A DNA stretch of 64,000 bases, taken from Bifidobacterium pseudolongum subsp. globosum. GTDB lineage: Bacteria > Actinomycetota > Actinomycetes > Actinomycetales > Bifidobacteriaceae. A model generated the notes under the pieces. The model ran no database searches. It was not told the DNA's origin and saw only the letters and a program-made list of their open reading frames with translations. The stretch is from positions 124,001 through 188,000 of the forward strand of contig NZ_RYUH01000014.1 in the NCBI RefSeq assembly GCF_004155535.1, given 5' to 3'. Below, piece after piece: positions 28,178 to 36,784 of the stretch; positions within the stretch are counted from its first letter, which is position 1, and every line of letters begins with the position of its first letter. The position numbers and the translations under genes were made by a program.

Positions 28178-29959
28178 TCACTTTAGTGAGATCCCAAGAG
28201 TTTGTGCCACCTTAAGCACCTTCTCCTTGCCCACAGTGTTCTTCACAAGCTCTTTTCCTTTTCTCTTGGCTTCAGACACGAGATCGCGGGGGCGGCTAGC
28301 ATCATAAAAATCATATATAGCTTGGGCATCGGTGCTCATCTCGGTGAAGACTTCGAAAAGCATTGGATTCTTGGAATCACTACCCATGAACTGGCCAATC
28401 GCCTCATCATATGATTTCTTATCGCATGCGGATAAGTATGTAAACCCGCATTCCTTTGCCCAGCCTTCCGCCTTGGTGGAATGTCTTGCGGTCGTATGCA
28501 AATCACTAGCGGCGTTTCTCCACATACCGTTGTAATAGAATTCTTCACCACCGCGATTATTCAACAACAGAATTCGCACATTATTGCCAATATGACGAGA
28601 GCGGAGCGCATTCATGCCATAGAAGAACGAAAGATCCCCGATGATAAGGTAGCTTGGTGTATCAACATTTGCCACCGACTGCCCTAGGAAGGAGGGCAAG
28701 CAGCCATCAATCCCATGTGTACCAATGTTTGCATATACGCTAATATCTGGATTAAGTGTAAAGAAATTCGTTATTCTGATGGAACTATTAATACTCAGAT
28801 GCAGCAACGAACCAGAAGGAATTCGGGTTACCATGTTCTTTATTGCATATACATTGGACCAAGGGAAATCATAGTCTTTTACTGTCTGAGCATAAGACAT
28901 GATCTCTTGATAGTACTTCCTGTCATTAACGGTTTCTTCGATCGTGTTTTCCACGAAGAAATCAAAGAAATAGTCAGGTTTACACGCGAATATGGTTGTT
29001 AAACTTTTGAACGGGTCGCACACCATTCCGTCAGGCTGAATCAGCCAATGCTCGAATTTCCCATGGTTCCTCAGTAGCATAGTTTTCAAGCCAGAGAAAA
29101 TCATCCCGCCATATGATATAACGATGTCAGGCAGCAGTTCATTGAATTTCTTATCACTGATGAACCGCGTATCCATGCAGACCGATGGGTTAAACATGCC
29201 TTCACATTCCACGTTCGACATGTAATCAACAGCTAAAGCACTGTTGAACGCATGGAAGAACTCACTCATCTGATCTTGCTGTTCAGGGGATACGCAATTC
29301 TCCTGACCACAAACAACAAGAATGCGCTTAGCCTTCTCCAGTTTCCTAACCTTCTTCATCCAATCATCCCGGGAGGAGTCCCAGTCCAACCTTTCAATAG
29401 CAGGAACTTCTGGAAGCCGTCGCAATGGGAAAGACGTGCTATAATACTTCATTGGTACATTGATATGAACCGGGCCGGTACCGTTATGGTCCAACTCCAG
29501 TAATGCCTCGTTGACCAAGCGGCAGCAATACAGATAATCATCATCATCTCGAATGACTGGCAAATTCACCGATTTGCGCACATGACGATCAAACATATTA
29601 ACCTGATCGATCATTTGATCTTCCCACTGTCCCAGCATCTCGTAATCCCGGTCACCAGTCAGAACAATCAATGGAACTTTCTGGTAAAAGGCTTCGGCAA
29701 CTGGTGGCCAATAATTGCACGTGGCCGTTGAAGAAGTGCAGGAAATGACTACAGGCTCGTTTAAACGCTGCGAAAGCCCCAACGCAAAATACCCAGCGCT
29801 ACGCTCATCTGTGATGGAATAACAGGTGAAAAATGGGTCCTCTTCCACGGAATGCACAAATGGCACATTTCGAGAACCCGCCGAAAGCACACAATGGCGA
29901 ATTCCATGCTCTTTGAGCAATTGAATGATGATTTGATAAGATTTAATTTCTGTATACAT
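28178..29959 (-). CDS. MenD-like thiamine-diphosphate enzyme in EPS operon
   Basis: 593 residues over the full length of the SEPHCHC synthase (MenD) family. N-terminal LSAGSRNVPFVHSV and DERSAGYFALGLSQ (the latter carrying the catalytic Glu) and the ThDP/Mg site IGDLSFFYGMNALRSRH with the following LLNNRGGEEF are all present. Part of the MenD substrate pocket differs: the ADRPxELR segment reads TGDRDYEMLGQWEDQMIDQ. Bifidobacteria do not make menaquinone, and no men genes surround it. It sits between a pyruvyl-transferase-family gene and a GT4 gene, so a carboligase or decarboxylase acting on a sugar or a 2-oxo acid for the glycan is likelier. ATG 29959 is chosen from GGGAG six bases upstream. 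Confidence 0.82.
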   Translation of the reverse strand: MYTEIKSYQIIIQLLKEHGIRHCVLSAGSRNVPFVHSVEEDPFFTCYSITDERSAGYFALGLSQRLNEPVVISCTSSTATCNYWPPVAEAFYQKVPLIVLTGDRDYEMLGQWEDQMIDQVNMFDRHVRKSVNLPVIRDDDDYLYCCRLVNEALLELDHNGTGPVHINVPMKYYSTSFPLRRLPEVPAIERLDWDSSRDDWMKKVRKLEKAKRILVVCGQENCVSPEQQDQMSEFFHAFNSALAVDYMSNVECEGMFNPSVCMDTRFISDKKFNELLPDIVISYGGMIFSGLKTMLLRNHGKFEHWLIQPDGMVCDPFKSLTTIFACKPDYFFDFFVENTIEETVNDRKYYQEIMSYAQTVKDYDFPWSNVYAIKNMVTRIPSGSLLHLSINSSIRITNFFTLNPDISVYANIGTHGIDGCLPSFLGQSVANVDTPSYLIIGDLSFFYGMNALRSRHIGNNVRILLLNNRGGEEFYYNGMWRNAASDLHTTARHSTKAEGWAKECGFTYLSACDKKSYDEAIGQFMGSDSKNPMLFEVFTEMSTDAQAIYDFYDASRPRDLVSEAKRKGKELVKNTVGKEKVLKVAQTLGISLK

Positions 29960-29983
29960 GTATTCTCCCACAACTAGTCATAG

Positions 29984-31123
29984 TCATTCCTTGATTGCAT
30001 TACGAAGGAATGTTTCCGCTCTGAGCCGCTTGTCTTTGAATACACTCTGAACATAGCCAAAATCAATAGGATTGTCAGCAATCTTTACATCGCGATAATC
30101 CTCAAGATAATGATCTGTGACCCCTGTCATTTTGAGCAGGTTCATGATGCGGCCAGAGAAACGTCCTGGACTGATGGAGACGAATTTACGTCCAAGATTC
30201 AAAGAAAATGCAGTACCGTGGAATGAATCAGTGAGAACATACTCAGCATTCATGAAGAGCCCAAGAAACTCCTCCACCTTAGGGCAGACAATGGTATGTT
30301 CACCTTTTCTTTTCTCATGGACCCCGTATGCAATGCGGTACAACGGTAGATGCAACTTCTTGCTCAACTTTTGCGCATACTGGTCGAATTCTGGATTCTT
30401 ATTGAGCTGGTAGATAAGGATATAGGGCTGTTCGGGCACGGACTCCTTGCTCGCGATACGACCCCATGCACTTCGGTCAAGCATAAGCGTGGGATCTATC
30501 ACGGGAACCGCTCCATGAACACCGATGGAGTCCAAGAGTTCCACAGCTTCTTCTTCTCGCACTGAAATATGCGAATACTTCAGAAGAGCCTCGCGCATCG
30601 GGGCTTTTTCCCATTCCTCTAACGATGACTTCCCAATACTGGCCGCATACGCAATGCGCTTTGCCTCTGCTGGCGCAAACTCAAGATAGAAGGCTTTGTT
30701 GAAACCTTTGTTCCATACGCTATTCCAGACCTGATCTGAACCAGTGCAGTAAATATCGGCCTGAGGAGGGTCAGCTTCTAAATCCTCGTAGGAGTAATAC
30801 TTGTGATCCGTCAAAGCGAGGCGCGAACGACGGAATTCATTTAACGGCGCGGCGCGGCGCGCGACAATCCGGCTCACCGGGATCCGGGCCAAGGCCTTCA
30901 CTCCAGGTAAACGAAATATCGGCATCTTTTTGACTAATTGCCCATTCAGAGCACGATCCGTTTCGTTCTCCGGAATTGCATCCTCGCGATAGTAATCAAT
31001 GATTCGAGGAGTCACGCCTACGTCAGAAAGAACCGTCTGCGTGGCATAGGTCTGCAGGCAAGAACCATAGTTGGGGGAATTGTGCAGAGTCATTACAGCG
31101 ACTGTCTGCTGGTTCTCAGTCAT
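29984..31123 (-). CDS. Polysaccharide pyruvyl transferase family protein, block A
   Basis: 379 residues. Typical sequence marks are VAVMTLHNSPNYGSCLQTYA at the N-terminus, TGSDQVWNSVWN, SIGKSSLEEW, VREEEAVELL, the DPTLMLDRSAWGRI block and the late YVLTDSFHGTAFSLNL motif. Members transfer a ketal-linked pyruvate from phosphoenolpyruvate to a sugar, although this WcaK-like subgroup also includes enzymes of unproved activity. AAGGAG precedes ATG 31123. The start overlaps the upstream GT2 stop by four bases and the MenD-like gene follows 24 bases later, so the three form a coupled operon. Confidence 0.85.
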   Translation of the reverse strand: MTENQQTVAVMTLHNSPNYGSCLQTYATQTVLSDVGVTPRIIDYYREDAIPENETDRALNGQLVKKMPIFRLPGVKALARIPVSRIVARRAAPLNEFRRSRLALTDHKYYSYEDLEADPPQADIYCTGSDQVWNSVWNKGFNKAFYLEFAPAEAKRIAYAASIGKSSLEEWEKAPMREALLKYSHISVREEEAVELLDSIGVHGAVPVIDPTLMLDRSAWGRIASKESVPEQPYILIYQLNKNPEFDQYAQKLSKKLHLPLYRIAYGVHEKRKGEHTIVCPKVEEFLGLFMNAEYVLTDSFHGTAFSLNLGRKFVSISPGRFSGRIMNLLKMTGVTDHYLEDYRDVKIADNPIDFGYVQSVFKDKRLRAETFLRNAIKE

Positions 31124-32037
31124 CGACGTACTCCTTTCCGAAGCAGTTTTGCATAGATTAGGGAACGAACTCCATTGGGAAGAATACATACAGCAATGTG
31201 TGGCGTTACTGTAGTGATGAATTGAAGGAAGCTAAAGTACCCTTTTCGATACTGTGCATACTTGAATTTCCAGATATGACCAATATATTCTAAACCACCA
31301 CGCCTCTCATAGAAGTTCGGGCTAACCCGCATCGCCACTAGAGGTTCATCTATGTTGGCGGCTTTGCAATTTGCAGCCAACATGCGGTTAAAGAGATCCC
31401 AATCCTCAAAATATAGGTACTCTTTACTGTAATTCCCCACCGACAAGACTTTTGTTTTCCGGAATGCCACCGAAGGATGCCGAAATGGATTACGTCGTTT
31501 TGAATATGCCGTAATACCCTCTTGCGTACAGGGAAGATTGGACTCGAAAATCGGAGTAGTCGGGCTATCGATGAATTCAACTATCTGGGATCCCACAATA
31601 TCAAGCCGTTGCTGCTCCATGGCAGTTATTTCCCTCTGCGCTCGCTGCGGGAAAGAATAATCATCTGAATCCATGCGGATCACTATTTCGTTTCGGCATG
31701 CCAAAATACCACGTGCCAGCGCAGTACCCAAACCACTGTTCTGGGGTAAAGGCACAATGGTGAACACCTCAGGGTACCGTTTTTGGAATTGCTCAAGTGT
31801 CTCAGTCAACTGCGAAGTGAGGGGGCCGTCCTCCACTACAACAATCTGTTCGGGCACCATGGTCTGGTCCAGCATACTATTCAAAGATTCACGAAGATAA
31901 CTGGCGCGTTCTTTGGCATATACACTCATAAGAACGCTATAAGGAGAAAAAGACTCTTCATGCGAAGAATGGGATTCCAGTACATAATTACTTTCATTAT
32001 CACTAAAATGCGCCGACTCAGTTGTGATGTCGTGCAC
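31120..32037 (-). CDS. GT2 family glycosyltransferase, block A
   Basis: 305 residues, inverting GT-A fold. SPYSVLMSVYAKERASYLRESLNSML opens the domain; VVVEDGPLT supplies the nucleotide-binding Asp, and IRMDSDDYSFPQRAQRE the DxD-type metal site. A C-terminal extension of about 40 hydrophobic residues may touch the membrane. The first gene of the block A operon, starting with GTG and a GAAGGGGGCGG-type ribosome site. A gap of about 230 bp without genes separates it from the Maf-NUDIX gene and should hold the operon promoter; no clean consensus was identified. Confidence 0.88.
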   Translation of the reverse strand: MHDITTESAHFSDNESNYVLESHSSHEESFSPYSVLMSVYAKERASYLRESLNSMLDQTMVPEQIVVVEDGPLTSQLTETLEQFQKRYPEVFTIVPLPQNSGLGTALARGILACRNEIVIRMDSDDYSFPQRAQREITAMEQQRLDIVGSQIVEFIDSPTTPIFESNLPCTQEGITAYSKRRNPFRHPSVAFRKTKVLSVGNYSKEYLYFEDWDLFNRMLAANCKAANIDEPLVAMRVSPNFYERRGGLEYIGHIWKFKYAQYRKGYFSFLQFITTVTPHIAVCILPNGVRSLIYAKLLRKGVRR

Positions 32038-32270
32038 GTCCGCCCCCTTCTATACCTAACATCCTCTGCCTCGCTTCTTACCAACCCATAGACCAAGGCA
32101 CAGCCTCAGCCTAGCATTCAGGTGATTACTATATCAGCACCTCTCCCTTAACAAAGTGCTGCTGTACACCTTATACACTCCATTTCGCATATCTCATCAT
32201 TGACCCCATCGCTGATTAACAGCCTTGTGGCTCTTTACCGGTCACTTCCCAATACCACACCAGTAATATC

Positions 32271-33680
32271 TCACTCGCCCTTATATTCCGCCGCCAACGC
32301 ACGCAGACGCCGCTCAAAGCTCGGCCAGTCAGTGCGCATCGCGGTGAGCAACTTGCGGTCGGGCACTTCATCGATCGGCACCCATACAATCTCCATGCTC
32401 TCATCGTCGTTCGCCTTGGGGTGCACCTCGTGGCCTGGCTTCTCGAACGCGAACACCGTGGTGTAGCTCCACGGGCCATGGTCTTCGCAATACGAGCCGA
32501 CCACTTCGATGTCTTCGGGTGTGATGTTCGCCTCTTCAAACGATTCGCGCAGCGCGCCCTCGATCGTATTCTCGCCATCGGCAATGGCCCCACCGGGAAT
32601 CCCCCATGTGCCGCCCTCTGCACTCCACGCCGCGCGGTGCTGCATCACGATATGCGTCACCTCGCCGGTCTGTGCATCCCTGCGTGCGAGCAATACACCC
32701 GCAGCGCCGTTGGTGCCCCAATGTTTGCGGCCGCACGCACACTCAACCCAGCCATCGCCAGGCTGGCGCACGTTCTCTTTCGGCGGCAGCTTGCCACCGT
32801 TGTTCGGCGCAGCCACTTCAAAACGCTCATCGCGCGTCACATTCCACAGGTCGGTCCATTCGATGCCCAACTGTTCGGTCAACTGGCGCGCAAGTGGCAG
32901 GCTGAGGCCGATGATTCCGCTGGGGTCACCCTCGATACCCTCGATGAATGCGCCACCGAAACCGTCAAGCGTGAATGATCCGGCCACTTCAAGTGGTTCA
33001 CCGGTGGCGATGTACCGATCGATCATCGCGTCCGAGAACTCGCTGAAGTGTAGCGTTGCTTTGCTTGCGTCCTTCGCCACGCGGCCGGTCGTGAAATCAA
33101 TCAGGCAGTGGCCGGTCCACAGCTCTCCGGTCGCACCGCTCATCCGGCGCAGGCGTTCGCGCGCGACCTGCGGCGTATGCGGTTTGCCATACGCCTTGCC
33201 ATCGAGCAAAAACATCGAATCGCAACCCAAAATGAGCGGTCCCACCCCAACTGCAGTCAGCCCGCGCCCTTCAGCGGCGAGCGCCTGCTGCAGCGGCTCC
33301 TCGGTGCGCGGAATCCGCACACTGGAAAAATCGCGGGTCTGTGTTTCGGCACGAGCATCGTCGGCGAGCGCCGCGGCCGGGTCATCCGCAGTCACGGCGT
33401 CGAGCGGGCGTCCGGTCACACGTTCTCCCGTTGCCTCGCGCGCGGTCTTGGCGACCGCAAGATAGGCCTCGTATACGGCGAACGCCTTGGCTTCCGCGAG
33501 CAGCATCACCTTGGTGTCGATCGGCAACTCGTCCACAGAGACGCCCTGTTCGTCGGCCGCTCTGGCGAGCACGGCGTCTTCGTCCACATGCGACACGCGA
33601 ATGGTGGGGCAGATGCCGGCATGGAACAGGATGTCGCGGCGTGGCTTGGATTTCGAAGCGAGAATCAGCGGAATACTCAT
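32271..33680 (-). CDS. Maf-NUDIX fusion protein (nucleotide pyrophosphatases)
   Basis: 469 residues with two house-cleaning domains. The N-terminal Maf domain (about 1-270) starts LILASKSKPRRDILFHAGI and has ILGCDSMFLLDGKAYGKP, TGHCLIDFTTG and EPLEVAGSFTLDGFGGAFI. The C-terminal NUDIX domain (about 310-469) has the box GGAIADGENTIEGALRESFEE, with the final Gly of the consensus replaced by Asn (EEANI). Maf proteins hydrolyse non-canonical NTPs. An Ala/Thr/Arg-rich insert of about 60 residues interrupts the Maf domain between the KAFAVYEAYLAVAK helix and the ILGCDS strand. The gene interrupts the EPS region; no functional link is evident. Confidence 0.88.
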   Translation of the reverse strand: MSIPLILASKSKPRRDILFHAGICPTIRVSHVDEDAVLARAADEQGVSVDELPIDTKVMLLAEAKAFAVYEAYLAVAKTAREATGERVTGRPLDAVTADDPAAALADDARAETQTRDFSSVRIPRTEEPLQQALAAEGRGLTAVGVGPLILGCDSMFLLDGKAYGKPHTPQVARERLRRMSGATGELWTGHCLIDFTTGRVAKDASKATLHFSEFSDAMIDRYIATGEPLEVAGSFTLDGFGGAFIEGIEGDPSGIIGLSLPLARQLTEQLGIEWTDLWNVTRDERFEVAAPNNGGKLPPKENVRQPGDGWVECACGRKHWGTNGAAGVLLARRDAQTGEVTHIVMQHRAAWSAEGGTWGIPGGAIADGENTIEGALRESFEEANITPEDIEVVGSYCEDHGPWSYTTVFAFEKPGHEVHPKANDDESMEIVWVPIDEVPDRKLLTAMRTDWPSFERRLRALAAEYKGE

Positions 33681-33880
33681 AGCCCACCACCATACTGCTG
33701 CCGCAGCATATGCAGTAAAGTGACCCCAGCATATAACACCACTTCGGCGCCGTACTCATGCATGAGGACCACAGCTAAACCACGGAATCAGTAAAGATTC
33801 CGCTCGCATTGCCGCTTGGCGCCCCCTCTTCATACCGTTTGCTTTATTATGTCACTATACGTTCGCAGGATTGGAGACCT

Positions 33881-34972
33881 ATGACCAATTTAATCGTCAC
33901 TATCAGCGATTACACAAACTACGGCAATAGACTGCAGAATTATGCGCTGACTCAGCTCCTCTCAGATGGGTACGGCAAGACCACAACAGCCCGTTTCCAG
34001 TCCAATCTCCCCACGTTTAAACACAGGCTCGTGCGCAGTGGCAAGAAGACAGCAAAACGTCTACGCGCAAATATTGTGCGAGGGCAGAAACTGCTCGACT
34101 TGCAGCGCACCCGCAAATGCGTCGCATTCACCAAACGCTACATTCCCGATGACCGCTTCACGCTCACCGACTACAAGGGGCTCACCGCCAAACAAGGCGC
34201 CACGTACAACCGTGTGGTCCTTGGTTCCGACCAGATCTGGAACTACAACTGGATTACCAAGCGCGATCTTGGATTGGCACTTGGCTCGTTCGCGCCAGCC
34301 GGCTGCCCCGTCATCAGCTATGCCGCGAGTTTCGGGGTCTCCTCAATCGATGACGACGCGCAGGCGATCTTCAAGCGCTATCTGCCGAAGCTCAAGGCAA
34401 TTTCGGTCCGCGAGTTCCGTGGCGCCGAACTGGTGAAGGAGATGACAGGTCTGGATGCCACTGTGGTGCTTGACCCCACGCTCATGCTGACCGCCGATGA
34501 TTGGAAGGCCATCACCGAGGGTTTTGTGCCCAAAGACGACAAATACGTACTCACCTACTTCCTCGGCCACCCGAGCGACGAGCAGGAGAAGAACATTCAG
34601 GAATACGCCAAAAAACACGGCTGCAAGATCCGCCGCATTCTTGACATGCGCGACCCCCAGACGTATCTGGCCGGCCCGCAGGACTTCGTGGAGCTGTTCT
34701 CCAAAACCGAATACGTGTTTACCGACTCATACCACGCATGCTGCTTCTCAATGCTGTTCCACAAGCAATTCACTGTATTCAATCGCGCGAACATGACCGG
34801 CAAATCCAGCATGAATTCGCGAATGGAAACACTGTTCCGCCTGTTCGACCTCGAATCGGTGATGATGGACGCCGGCCTCGCGCCAACGATTGACTATGAG
34901 AATGTCGATCGACTGCTCGCAGAGCACCGCGAGCGCTCGCACGCGTGGCTTGCGGAGGCGATGCACGACTAG
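33881..34972 (+). CDS. Polysaccharide pyruvyl transferase family protein, block B
   Basis: 363 residues. NLIVTISDYTNYGNRLQNYA, LGSDQIWNYNW, ISYAASFGVSS, VREFRGAELV and LDPTLMLTADDW place it in the same subfamily as the protein at 29984. The late motif reads TDSYHACCFSMLF, with Ala-Cys-Cys in place of the usual Gly-Thr-Ala after His, an unusual change next to the presumed catalytic His. The ATG at 33881 is chosen from GGAG five bases upstream; the frame is open further left without a ribosome site. It lies rightward, at the start of block B, and is followed by the LMW phosphatase on the same strand. Confidence 0.84.
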   Translation: MTNLIVTISDYTNYGNRLQNYALTQLLSDGYGKTTTARFQSNLPTFKHRLVRSGKKTAKRLRANIVRGQKLLDLQRTRKCVAFTKRYIPDDRFTLTDYKGLTAKQGATYNRVVLGSDQIWNYNWITKRDLGLALGSFAPAGCPVISYAASFGVSSIDDDAQAIFKRYLPKLKAISVREFRGAELVKEMTGLDATVVLDPTLMLTADDWKAITEGFVPKDDKYVLTYFLGHPSDEQEKNIQEYAKKHGCKIRRILDMRDPQTYLAGPQDFVELFSKTEYVFTDSYHACCFSMLFHKQFTVFNRANMTGKSSMNSRMETLFRLFDLESVMMDAGLAPTIDYENVDRLLAEHRERSHAWLAEAMHD

Positions 34973-35111
34973 GATTGTGTCGGTGGTGTACGCCGAGGAG
35001 AAACATCTTCGTAGGCTGTGCGCTCTATGATGATGGAAGTACAAGGACCAGAACGCTGCAGCGGCCACACAATGAAGCGCAGTCGAGTGGATTCGTAGGA
35101 GGGCCCAATAC

Positions 35112-35675
35112 ATGAAGGTGCTGTTCGTTTGCACAGGTAACATCTGCCGTTCACCCATGGGAGAGCTCATGTTCCCGCTGTTCTTCCATCATGACGACAT
35201 CGAGACCGATAGCGCGGGTACGCAAGGTCTCATCGAGAACCCCATCGATCCGTCGAGCGCCCGACTCATGGAACTCGACGGCATCGATGCAAGCGGGTTC
35301 CGGTCCAAACGCCTCACCCCGCAACTCGCGATGAGCAGTGATCTGATTCTGTGCTTCACCGAGCGCCAGCGCAATAAGATCATCGCGCTGGCGCCACGTG
35401 TGCGCACACGCACATTCGTGCTCAGTGATTTCGCCAACCTGTGCAGGTACTTCAACGACCACCATCTGCTCAAGAGCAACACCGTGGAAAACCGCTTGCG
35501 CGAGGTCATCTACAATGCTTCGATGGTGCGGCACGCGCTGCCTGCCGCAGAAGACATTGACGATCCTTACCGCAAGGAATTCGCTGCCTTCCAGAATGCA
35601 CATGACCAGATTGGCTACGCATTCGCAGACATCGCGCAAGCGCTCGAGCCCAGCAAAGCCGAGCACGCGGAGTAG
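35112..35675 (+). CDS. Low-molecular-weight protein tyrosine phosphatase (Wzb-like)
   Basis: 187 residues. The P-loop CTGNICRS (CX5RS) occurs directly after the first strand at residues 7-14, and the general-acid Asp lies in DIDDPYRKEF near residue 155. Enzymes of this group dephosphorylate the chain-length-regulating BY-kinase (Wzc/CpsD) and so control EPS export. No BY-kinase or Wzz protein is seen in the window, so the partner must be elsewhere. AGGAGG lies about nine bases before the ATG. It is placed between pyruvyl transferase and GT2 genes, which supports a polysaccharide role rather than arsenate reduction. Confidence 0.9.
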   Translation: MKVLFVCTGNICRSPMGELMFPLFFHHDDIETDSAGTQGLIENPIDPSSARLMELDGIDASGFRSKRLTPQLAMSSDLILCFTERQRNKIIALAPRVRTRTFVLSDFANLCRYFNDHHLLKSNTVENRLREVIYNASMVRHALPAAEDIDDPYRKEFAAFQNAHDQIGYAFADIAQALEPSKAEHAE

Positions 35676-35686
35676 CCGGCCCGGGC

Positions 35687-36595
35687 TCAGAACCACATGT
35701 CGCGGATGGTCAATACGACCTGTTTATAGTCCTTGAACGACATGTAGCGCACTGGCAGATGGGTCAGACCGTCAATGATGAAGCGGCGCAATTGCTTCAA
35801 CAGCGCCTTCTTGCGCCCTTTCTCTTCCGGTGGCAGCGGCAATGCCCTCACATTGCGGTATATCACACCGGCGCCGCGCATCACGTCAAAGCGAGCGCAC
35901 GACATGAGTTCCGGCGCCGTGTGGGCAATGAAATCCAGCTCGTCCTGCGCGCGCGCAGGCCATCCCATACGCGTGCCGATATTGTGCACACGAGTCACCG
36001 ACTCCTCATTGTCCATGTAATGGTAGCCTTCAGGACGTGGCATGACGTAGGTGGAATGAGCTTTTGCCAACAGTTTTGTCAACATCAACGCGTCGCAGCC
36101 AATGGTGTGGTTGCTGAAGCTCAGTCCGTCAAAGACGTCTCGGCGAACGCAACTGATCCAGATGGTGTGCTCAATGTGGTTCAGCAGATACTGAATCAGC
36201 GCCTGGGGGTAACCATACCGGCCCGTCACGCGCCCCGCCACCACAACATCCACTGCTTGGTTGGCAACATGGTCCATGTACGAGGCGATCCAATCGGGGC
36301 CAATCCAATCGTCACTGTCGACCCACATGATGTATTCGCCCTTGGCTACGGAAAGGCCCGTGTTGCGGGCGGCCGACTCACCGCCGTTCGGCTGATGCAC
36401 GACCCGCACGTTGCCATATCGCTTGGCGTATTCGTCGCAGATAGCCGGGCTTTCATCCGTGGATCCATCATCCACCAGAACCAATTCCAGATTGGTGTAC
36501 GACTGCTGCAGCACGCTATCGCAGCACGTGCGCACATATGCCGAGCTGTTGTAGACCGGCACAATGACACTGACTAAGGGGGTGTTCCGGCTCAT
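35687..36595 (-). CDS. GT2 family glycosyltransferase, block B
   Basis: 302 residues. The GT-A domain starts at the N-terminus: PLVSVIVPVYNSSAYVRTCC, LVLVDDGSTDESPAICDEYA, HQPNGGESAARNTGLSVAKG and IMWVDSDDWIGPDW, with the DxD equivalent in DSDD. Start taken at ATG 36595; the frame stays open about 220 codons upstream, but that is antisense shadow of the LRR gene leader and coding start. No strong ribosome site (GGGCGGGG). It is convergent with the phosphatase gene (11 bases apart) and divergent from the LRR-SLH gene. Confidence 0.88.
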   Translation of the reverse strand: MSRNTPLVSVIVPVYNSSAYVRTCCDSVLQQSYTNLELVLVDDGSTDESPAICDEYAKRYGNVRVVHQPNGGESAARNTGLSVAKGEYIMWVDSDDWIGPDWIASYMDHVANQAVDVVVAGRVTGRYGYPQALIQYLLNHIEHTIWISCVRRDVFDGLSFSNHTIGCDALMLTKLLAKAHSTYVMPRPEGYHYMDNEESVTRVHNIGTRMGWPARAQDELDFIAHTAPELMSCARFDVMRGAGVIYRNVRALPLPPEEKGRKKALLKQLRRFIIDGLTHLPVRYMSFKDYKQVVLTIRDMWF

Positions 36596-36784
36596 TGTTC
36601 GACCCCGCCCTTTCTCTTCTGCCATTCTTTCACAACACCTCCAAAACAAAGGCTGTTGCGCATATCCCACTGTATTAGAATGGTTTCTTGCATATTGATT
36701 CAGGCACAACCATACAGCATGCGCTGTCACAACGAGAATCGCGGCGCCGCTGTGTGCACGATTGTAGATTAAGGAGGGATTCTC

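Noticed and set aside
28178..29959. True MenD in menaquinone synthesis
   Set aside because: No other men gene nearby, EPS operon context, altered substrate segment, and bifidobacteria are not known to make menaquinone.
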